Below, in pieces: positions 57,855 through 64,000 of a DNA stretch of 64,000 bases. Each line of letters starts with the position of its first letter. Position 1 is the first letter of the stretch. Origin of the DNA: Burkholderia sp. MS389 (lineage in GTDB: Bacteria; Pseudomonadota; Gammaproteobacteria; Burkholderiales; Burkholderiaceae); NCBI RefSeq assembly GCF_016899425.1, contig NZ_CP045994.1:1178001-1242000 (forward strand). The letters run 5' to 3'. A program made the position numbers and the translations under genes. Below the pieces are notes generated by a model. The model worked only from the letters and a program-made list of their open reading frames with translations. It did no database searches and was not told the DNA's origin.

Positions 57855-58922
57855 ATGCTATTTGTTCGCCCCGGCAAACTCACGGATCTCGATGCGCTCG
57901 CGCACATGGCGCGCACCGCGCAGCCGGTCCTGCACTCGCTGCCGCACGACCGCGCGGCGCTCGAAGCGCGCGTGGCGCTCTCCGAGGATTCGTTTCGCGC
58001 GGACGTCGACTTCGCCGGCGAGGAGTTCTACCTCTTCGTGCTCGAGGATTCGACAACCGGCAAGCTGCTCGGCACGGCGAGCATCGTGGCCGCGGCCGGC
58101 TACTCGGAACCGTTCTACGCGTTCCGCAACGACGCGCTGATCCACGCGTCGCGCGAGCTGCACGTGAACCGCAAGATCCACGCGCTCACGATGTCGCACG
58201 AGCTGACCGGCAAGAGCCGGCTCGCGGGCTTCTACGTCGATCCGTCGCTGCGCGGCGACGCGGCCGCGCACCTGATCTCGCGTGCCCGGATGATGTATAT
58301 CGCCGCGAACCGCCGCCGCTTCACGCCGGAAGTGTTCACGCTGCTGCTCGGCGTGAGCGACGGCAACGGCGCGTCGCCGTTCTGGGAAGCGGTGGGCCGC
58401 AAGTTCTTCGGCCGCGACTTCACCGACGTCGACATCGCATCGGGCGGTCGCAGCCGCACGTTCATCGCGGAAGTGATGCCGGCCTATCCGCTGTACGTGC
58501 CGCTGTTGCCGGAAGCTGCTCAGCGCGTGCTCGGCGAGCCGAACGAAACGGCATTGCTCGCGTACGACATCCATCTCGAGGAAGGCTTCGAGCCTGACCG
58601 CTTCGTCGACATCTTCGACGCGGGCCCGGTGCTGACCGCGCAGGTCGACCGCACCGCGTGCGTGAAGCAGGCGTCGGAGCGCGTCGTGCGCGAGGCCGCG
58701 CATCAGCAGGGCGACGTCGCGTACATGGTGTCGACGGGCAGCGGCGAATCGTTCCGCTGCGTGCTGGTCGACTTGCCGGGCGACACGGCCGATGCGCGGA
58801 GCACCGAGGCGCCGCTCGCCGGCGACGTGCGCGCGGCGCTCGATGTGAAGGAAGGCGATGTCGTGCGCTGCGTGCCGCTGCATCGCCGCGACGATGAAGA
58901 TTTGAAGGGAGACGCAGCATGA
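57855..58922 (+). CDS. aruF: Arginine N-succinyltransferase, alpha subunit (AruF)
   Basis: 355 aa. First step of the AST pathway, succinyl-CoA plus arginine to N2-succinylarginine. Opens with MLFVRPGKLTDLDALAHMAR; GNAT-like core with SHELTGKSRLAGFYVDPSLR and FWEAVGRKFFGRDFTDVD. Ends in a Glu/Asp-rich stretch. It overlaps astA by ATGA and is about a third identical to it by eye, which implies an old duplication giving two subunits, as in Pseudomonas. Confidence 0.95.
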   Translation: MLFVRPGKLTDLDALAHMARTAQPVLHSLPHDRAALEARVALSEDSFRADVDFAGEEFYLFVLEDSTTGKLLGTASIVAAAGYSEPFYAFRNDALIHASRELHVNRKIHALTMSHELTGKSRLAGFYVDPSLRGDAAAHLISRARMMYIAANRRRFTPEVFTLLLGVSDGNGASPFWEAVGRKFFGRDFTDVDIASGGRSRTFIAEVMPAYPLYVPLLPEAAQRVLGEPNETALLAYDIHLEEGFEPDRFVDIFDAGPVLTAQVDRTACVKQASERVVREAAHQQGDVAYMVSTGSGESFRCVLVDLPGDTADARSTEAPLAGDVRAALDVKEGDVVRCVPLHRRDDEDLKGDAA

Positions 58923-59965
58923 TCGTCGTTCGGGTCGTACAAACGGGCGACGTCGACGCGCTCGTGTCGCTCGCGCAGGAAACCGGGCCGGGCCTGACCA
59001 CGTTCAAGCCCGACCGCGACGCGCTGGCCGCGCGCATCGAACGCTCGCGCCGCACGCTCGAAGGCCACGCGGCGCCCGGCGAGGCCGGCTACTTCTTCGT
59101 GATGGAAGATTCGAAGACGCGCGACATCGCAGGCGTGTGCGGAATCGAGACGCAGGTCGGCCTCGAACAACCGTTCTACAACTATCGCGTGAGCACGGTC
59201 GTGCATGCGAGCCAGGAGCTCGGCGTGTGGACGCGGATGTCCGCGCTGAACATCTCGCACGACCTGACGGGCTACGCGGAAGTGTGCTCGCTGTTCCTGA
59301 GCCCGCGCTATCGCACGGGCGGCGTCGGCGGCCTGCTGTCGCGCTCGCGCTTCATGTTCATCGCGCAGTTCCGCGACCGCTTTCCGGAACGCATCTGCGC
59401 GGAACTGCGCGGCCACTTCGACGAGGACGGCACGTCGCCGTTCTGGCGCGCGGTCGGTTCGCACTTCTACCAGATCGATTTCAACGCGGCCGATTACCTG
59501 AGCTCGCACGGCCGCAAGTCGTTCCTCGCGGAACTGATGCCGCGCTACCCGGTGTACGTCGACCTGCTGCCGCAGGACGCGCAGGACGCGGTCGGCCTCA
59601 CGCATCGCGACACGCTGCCGGCCCGCAAGATGCTCGAAGCGGAAGGGCTGCGCTACCAGAATCACGTCGACATCTTCGACGCGGGCCCGGTGCTCGAATG
59701 CCATGTGAACGACCTGCGCACGGTGCGCGAGAGCGTCGTCGTGCCGGTTGCGATCGGTGTGCCCGACGCGCGGGACGACGCGCGGGGCGGCCATCCGCCG
59801 AAGTCGCTCGTGTCGAACACGTCGCTCGGCGATTTCCGCGTCGGCGTCGCGCCGGGCGTGGTTGAGAACGGCGCGTTCGTGTTGTCGGCCGACGATGCCG
59901 CCGCGCTCGACGTGAAGGCCGGCGATCCGGTCCGCGTGCTGCCGCTCAAAGTCAAACAGGGATAA
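58919..59965 (+). CDS. astA: Arginine N-succinyltransferase (AstA/AruG)
   Basis: 348 aa. Starts MIVVRVVQTGDVDALVSLAQ. Blocks of the AstA family: SALNISHDLTGYAEVCSLFL, SPRYRTGGVGGLLSRSRFMF, SPFWRAVGSHFYQIDF and FLAELMPRYPVYVDLLP. Pairs with AruF upstream. Confidence 0.96.
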   Translation: MIVVRVVQTGDVDALVSLAQETGPGLTTFKPDRDALAARIERSRRTLEGHAAPGEAGYFFVMEDSKTRDIAGVCGIETQVGLEQPFYNYRVSTVVHASQELGVWTRMSALNISHDLTGYAEVCSLFLSPRYRTGGVGGLLSRSRFMFIAQFRDRFPERICAELRGHFDEDGTSPFWRAVGSHFYQIDFNAADYLSSHGRKSFLAELMPRYPVYVDLLPQDAQDAVGLTHRDTLPARKMLEAEGLRYQNHVDIFDAGPVLECHVNDLRTVRESVVVPVAIGVPDARDDARGGHPPKSLVSNTSLGDFRVGVAPGVVENGAFVLSADDAAALDVKAGDPVRVLPLKVKQG

Positions 59966-59972
59966 ACGAATC

Positions 59973-61436
59973 ATGACGGAACTCTTCATCGACGGCGCCT
60001 GGGTCGCAGGCTCGGGCCCCGTCTTCGTGTCGCGCAACCCGGGTACCGATGAAATCGCATGGCAGGGCGGCAGCGCATCGGCAGCGGACGTCGACCGTGC
60101 GGTCGCGAGCGCACGCCGCGCATTCGCCGGCTGGTCGGCGCTTGACTTCGAAGCGCGCTGCGAAATCGTCAAGCGCTTTGCCGCGTTGCTCACCGAACGC
60201 AAGGAAGCGATCGCGACCGCGATCGGCCGCGAGACCGGCAAGCCGCTGTGGGAAGCGCGCACCGAAGTCGCGGCGATGGCCGCGAAGGTCGGCATCTCGA
60301 TCCAGGCCTATCAGGAACGCACCGGCGAGAAGCGCCAGGACATGGCCGACGGCGTCGCGGTGCTGCGTCACCGCCCGCACGGCGTCGTCGCGGTGTTCGG
60401 CCCGTACAACTTCCCCGGCCACTTGCCGAACGGTCATATCGTGCCGGCGCTGATCGCCGGCAACACCGTGGTGTTCAAGCCGTCGGAGCTTGCCCCGGGC
60501 GTCGCGCGCGCGACGGTCGACGTGTGGCGCGAAGCCGGGCTGCCGGCCGGCGTGCTGAATCTCGTGCAGGGCGAGAAGGACACCGGCATCGCGCTCGCGA
60601 ATCACCGCCAGATCGACGGGCTGTTCTTCACCGGCAGCTCGGATACCGGCACGCTGCTGCACAAGCAGTTCGGCGGCCGTCCGGAAATCGTGCTCGCGCT
60701 CGAGATGGGCGGCAACAACCCGCTCGTGATCGGCGAGGTCGAGGACATCGACGCCGCCGTGCATCACACGATCCAGTCGGCGTTCCTGTCGGCCGGCCAG
60801 CGCTGCACGTGCGCACGCCGCATCTTCGTGCCGCAGGGCGCGTTCGGCGATCGCTTCCTCGCACGCTTTGCCGACGTCACGTCGAAGATCACGGCCGACG
60901 TGTTCGACGCCGATCCGCAGCCGTTCATGGGCGCGGTGATCTCGGCGCGCGCGGCCGCGAAGCTGGTCGATGCGCAGGCGCGCCTGGTCGAGCAGGGCGC
61001 GAAGCCGATCATCGCGATGACGCAGCGCGATCCGCGCCTGGGTTTCGTGAACGCGTCGATCATCGACGTGACGGGTGTCGCGAACCTGCCCGACGAAGAA
61101 CATTTCGGCCCGCTCGCGCAGATCGTCCGCTACGCGACGTTCGACGAAGCGATCGAGCGCGCGAACGACACGGCGTTCGGCCTGTCCGCGGGCTTGCTGG
61201 CCGATGACGCCAACGCATGGGATCACTTCCGCCGCACGATCCGCGCCGGGATCGTCAACTGGAACCGCCCGACCAACGGCGCATCGTCGGCCGCGCCGTT
61301 CGGTGGCACCGGCCGCTCGGGCAACCATCGGCCGAGCGCGTACTACGCGGCCGACTATTGCGCGTACCCGATGGCGTCGGTGGAAAGCACGCAACTGACT
61401 TTGCCCGCGAGCCTGTCGCCGGGCCTGCATTTCTGA
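59973..61436 (+). CDS. astD: N-succinylglutamate 5-semialdehyde dehydrogenase
   Basis: Fourth AST step, NAD-dependent oxidation to N-succinylglutamate; 487 aa ALDH. NAD-binding [15 protein letters not shown], catalytic Glu in [11 protein letters not shown], nucleophile Cys in [13 protein letters not shown], and [20 protein letters not shown] near the C-terminus. It begins 7 bases after astA. Confidence 0.97.
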   Translation: MTELFIDGAWVAGSGPVFVSRNPGTDEIAWQGGSASAADVDRAVASARRAFAGWSALDFEARCEIVKRFAALLTERKEAIATAIGRETGKPLWEARTEVAAMAAKVGISIQAYQERTGEKRQDMADGVAVLRHRPHGVVAVFGPYNFPGHLPNGHIVPALIAGNTVVFKPSELAPGVARATVDVWREAGLPAGVLNLVQGEKDTGIALANHRQIDGLFFTGSSDTGTLLHKQFGGRPEIVLALEMGGNNPLVIGEVEDIDAAVHHTIQSAFLSAGQRCTCARRIFVPQGAFGDRFLARFADVTSKITADVFDADPQPFMGAVISARAAAKLVDAQARLVEQGAKPIIAMTQRDPRLGFVNASIIDVTGVANLPDEEHFGPLAQIVRYATFDEAIERANDTAFGLSAGLLADDANAWDHFRRTIRAGIVNWNRPTNGASSAAPFGGTGRSGNHRPSAYYAADYCAYPMASVESTQLTLPASLSPGLHF

Positions 61437-61450
61437 TCGAGGGAGCGACG

Positions 61451-62791
61451 ATGAACGCACAAGAAGCCAATTTCGACGGGCTCGTCGGCCCGACCCACAA
61501 CTACGCCGGGCTGTCGTTCGGCAACGTGGCGTCGCTGAACAACGAGAAGTCGGCCGCGAACCCGAAGGCCGCCGCGAAGCAGGGGCTGCGCAAGATGAAG
61601 CAGCTCGCGGACCTCGGTTTCGCGCAAGGCGTGCTGCCGCCGCAGGAGCGGCCGTCGCTGCGCCTGTTGCGCGAGCTCGGCTTCTCCGGCAAAGACGCGG
61701 ACGTGATCGCGAAGGCGGCGAAGCAGGCGCCCGAACTGCTCGCCGCGGCGAGCTCGGCGTCGGCGATGTGGACCGCGAACGCGGCCACCGTCAGCCCGTC
61801 GGCCGACACGAGCGACGGCCGCGTGCATTTCACGCCGGCGAACCTGTGCAGCAAGCTGCATCGCGCGATCGAGCACGAAGCGACGCGCCGCACGCTGTCG
61901 ACGCTGTTCGCGGACCCCACGCACTTCGCGGTGCACGAAGCATTGACGGGCACGCCGGCGCTCGGCGACGAAGGCGCGGCGAACCACACGCGCTTCTGCG
62001 CGGAATACGGCAAGCCGGGCGTCGAATTCTTCGTGTACGGCCGCGCCGAATACCGCCGCGGCCCCGAGCCGAAGCGCTTCCCGGCACGGCAGACCTTCGA
62101 GGCGAGCCGCGCAGTCGCGCATCGTCACGGGCTCGCCGAGGAAGCGACGGTCTACGCGCAACAGGATCCGGACGTGATCGACGCGGGCGTGTTCCACAAC
62201 GACGTGATCTCGGTCGGCAACCGCGACACGCTGTTCACGCACGAACGCGCGTTCGTCAACAAGCAGGCGATCTACGACACGCTGACCGCCGCGCTCGACG
62301 CACGCGGGGCGCGCCTGAACGTGATCGAGGTGCCCGACGCAGCGGTGAGCGTGAACGATGCGGTCACGTCGTATCTGTTCAACAGCCAGCTGCTGTCGCG
62401 CGCGGACGGCTCGCAGGTGCTCGTCGTGCCGCAGGAATGCCGCGAGAACGCGAGGGTCGCCGCCTATCTCGATCAACTGGCTGCCGGCAACGGCCCGATT
62501 CACGACGTGCTCGTGTTCGACCTGCGCGAAAGCATGAAGAACGGCGGCGGCCCCGCGTGCCTGCGTCTGCGCGTCGTGCTGACCGAAGCCGAGCGCGCGG
62601 CCGTCACGTCGAACGTGTGGATCAACGACACGCTGTTCGCGTCGCTCGACGCGTGGATCGACACGCACTATCGCGATCGCCTCGCCCCGGAAGACCTCGC
62701 CGATCCGGCGCTGCTCGACGAATCGCGCACGGCGCTCGATGAGCTCACGCAGATCCTGCGCGTCGGTTCGCTGTATGACTTCCAGCGCTGA
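61451..62791 (+). CDS. astB: N-succinylarginine dihydrolase
   Basis: Second AST step, succinylarginine to succinylornithine, ammonia and CO2; 446 aa of the guanidino-group-modifying fold. Starts [40 protein letters not shown] and the catalytic Cys in [14 protein letters not shown] are visible. It begins 14 bases after astD. Confidence 0.97.
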   Translation: MNAQEANFDGLVGPTHNYAGLSFGNVASLNNEKSAANPKAAAKQGLRKMKQLADLGFAQGVLPPQERPSLRLLRELGFSGKDADVIAKAAKQAPELLAAASSASAMWTANAATVSPSADTSDGRVHFTPANLCSKLHRAIEHEATRRTLSTLFADPTHFAVHEALTGTPALGDEGAANHTRFCAEYGKPGVEFFVYGRAEYRRGPEPKRFPARQTFEASRAVAHRHGLAEEATVYAQQDPDVIDAGVFHNDVISVGNRDTLFTHERAFVNKQAIYDTLTAALDARGARLNVIEVPDAAVSVNDAVTSYLFNSQLLSRADGSQVLVVPQECRENARVAAYLDQLAAGNGPIHDVLVFDLRESMKNGGGPACLRLRVVLTEAERAAVTSNVWINDTLFASLDAWIDTHYRDRLAPEDLADPALLDESRTALDELTQILRVGSLYDFQR

Positions 62792-63827
62792 GGCACGGAT
62801 GCCGGCCGCCGCGCTGCTCGACGACTTCCTCGCGTTCACGTTGGCCGGTGGCGCGCCGGCCGAACGGGACGGCGCGTGCGCGGGCGGCGCGGTGCGCTGG
62901 CGCTGGCTCGGCGACGGGCTGCTCGCGTTCGAACCGGCAGCCGCCGACACGGCGGCGCGCGCGAGCGTGCTCGTGTCGGCCGGCGTGCACGGCGACGAGA
63001 CGGCGCCGATCGAGCTGCTGTCGATGCTGGTGCGCGATCTCGCGGCGGGCGCGCTGCCGCTCGCGTGCCGGCTGCTGGTCGTGCTCGGCAACGTGCCGGC
63101 GATGCGTGCGGGCGAACGCTATCTCGACGACGACCTGAACCGCCTGTTCAGCGGCCGTCACGCGCAGGTGAGCGCGAGCCGCGAAGCGCCGCGCGCCGCG
63201 CAGCTCGAGGCGGCGGCCGCCGCATTCTTCGCGGCCGCGCCGGCAGGCAGCGCGCGCTGGCACATCGACATGCACACGGCGATTCGCGCATCGGTCTTCG
63301 AGCAATTCGCGCTGCTGCCGCATACGGGCACGCCGCCGACGCGCGCGATGGTCGAATGGCTCGGGGATGCACGCATCGCGGCCGTGCTGCTGCATACCGC
63401 GAAGGGCAACACGTATTCGCATTTCACGGCTGAGCAGTGCGGCGCGCTCGCGTGCACGCTGGAACTCGGCAAGGTGCGGCCGTTCGGCCAGAACGACCTG
63501 ACGCGCTTCGCGCCGGCCGACCGCGCGGTGCGCAAGCTTGTGTCGGGTGAGCGGCGTGACGTCGACGCCTCATTGCCGCGGGTGTTCACGGTGATCGATC
63601 AGATCACCAAGCAGAGCGATGCGCTGGAGCTGTTCGTCGCGGCCGACGTCGCGAACTTCACCGCGTTCGCGCGCGGCACGGTGCTCGCGCAGGACGGCGA
63701 CTACCGCTATACGGTGAAGCACGACGAGGAACGCATCGTATTTCCGAACCCGACCGTGAAGCCGGGTTTGCGCGCGGGCCTGCTCGTCGTCGATACGACG
63801 CGCGACACGCTGGCGGCGCTCGTCTGA
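62775..63827 (+). CDS. astE: Succinylglutamate desuccinylase
   Basis: Last AST step, giving glutamate and succinate; zinc carboxypeptidase-like, 350 aa from ATG 62775 ([14 protein letters not shown]), overlapping astB by 17 bases. A later ATG at 62799 is the alternative. Zinc ligands: HGDETAPIE (His/Glu) and HIDMHTAIR (His); the general base Glu lies in CTLELGKV. Final gene of the operon. Confidence 0.95.
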   Translation: MTSSAEARMPAAALLDDFLAFTLAGGAPAERDGACAGGAVRWRWLGDGLLAFEPAAADTAARASVLVSAGVHGDETAPIELLSMLVRDLAAGALPLACRLLVVLGNVPAMRAGERYLDDDLNRLFSGRHAQVSASREAPRAAQLEAAAAAFFAAAPAGSARWHIDMHTAIRASVFEQFALLPHTGTPPTRAMVEWLGDARIAAVLLHTAKGNTYSHFTAEQCGALACTLELGKVRPFGQNDLTRFAPADRAVRKLVSGERRDVDASLPRVFTVIDQITKQSDALELFVAADVANFTAFARGTVLAQDGDYRYTVKHDEERIVFPNPTVKPGLRAGLLVVDTTRDTLAALV

Positions 63828-64000
63828 TCGACGTGCAATCGTGCGGACCGCGCATCGTCCGGCAGTCGATTCATTTTTTGCGATGACGCCCGCCCGCTGC
63901 GCGGACGGCGCGCTTGCATATTTGCGACACCGTCTTGCAAGTTCGACGGGTCGCGCGGCGGCCGCCGTGCGCGCAGCGCAGCATCGCGCACCGGCGGCCG
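63828..64000. other. Window end after astE
   Basis: 173 bases with no gene that I can support. A GC-rich imperfect stem lies at about 63955-64000. The next gene lies beyond the window. Confidence 0.4.

Overview
The window is a high-GC, gene-dense stretch of a beta-proteobacterial chromosome. It fits Burkholderia, probably chromosome 1 of a Burkholderia cepacia complex species. The reasons are the gene order rseB-mucD-grx-lepA-lepB-rnc-era-recO-pdxJ-acpS-nagZ, an Arg32-type EF-P next to its rhamnosyltransferase EarP, hopanoid genes hpnIJKL, and an arginine succinyltransferase (ast) operon with a Pseudomonas-type AruF/AruG pair. This species call comes from remembered gene content and not from a database search.

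Layout. 1-2504: end of the RpoE envelope-stress locus (rseB, mucD) and a small glutaredoxin-like gene. 2701-10935: housekeeping operon lepA to nagZ. 11037-14578 (minus): orphan NtrC-like regulator, efp, earP. 14655-17378: uvrC, pgsA. 17430-18068: strong promoter, three identical tRNA-Gly genes and one tRNA-Cys. 18069-20824: AT-richer islet with a decayed PAAR-like gene, a small secreted Cys-containing protein and a RhiA-like protein. 20825-26462: acetyltransferases, XRE-cupin regulator, ParD-like/map pair, free-Met sulfoxide reductase, LysR/pirin pair. 26485-28434 (minus): copper delivery for cytochrome oxidase (sco, pcuAC, ctaG). 28718-30852: trehalose synthesis otsBA. 30940-35937: ABC exporter, glycosyltransferase, two membrane proteins. 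36128-39876: glucarate dehydratase with a divergent FadR-type regulator, and a LivK-type binding protein. 40245-45961: phospholipase C, pdxY, an alpha/beta hydrolase behind a 10-bp minisatellite, and an LLM oxidoreductase. 46599-51927: hpnI-hpnJ-hpnK-hpnL and a BamE-like lipoprotein. 52292-63827: basic amino-acid ABC transporter (no binding protein in the locus), ArgR-type AraC/GlxA regulator, a 779-bp inverted-repeat element, then astC-aruF-astA-astD-astB-astE.

How the genes work together. The last 11 kb form one physiological unit: arginine uptake (QMP), sensing (ArgR-like) and degradation to glutamate and succinate (AST pathway). EarP rhamnosylates EF-P. HpnI/J/K build the composite hopanoid head group and HpnL is linked to hopanoid placement. 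Sco, PCuAC and CtaG load copper into a haem-copper oxidase.

Most unusual non-housekeeping signals: the islet at 18-20.8 kb, the large inverted repeat between the arginine regulator and the ast operon (next to an abrupt change in codon use), the 10-bp tandem array in front of a secreted hydrolase, a perfect 13-bp hairpin before rnc, and a sigma-54-type activator whose GAFTGA loop reads GAFDGA. I found no CRISPR array, prophage, intact insertion sequence, rRNA or origin. No wholly new multi-gene system can be claimed from sequence alone; the islet is the best candidate.
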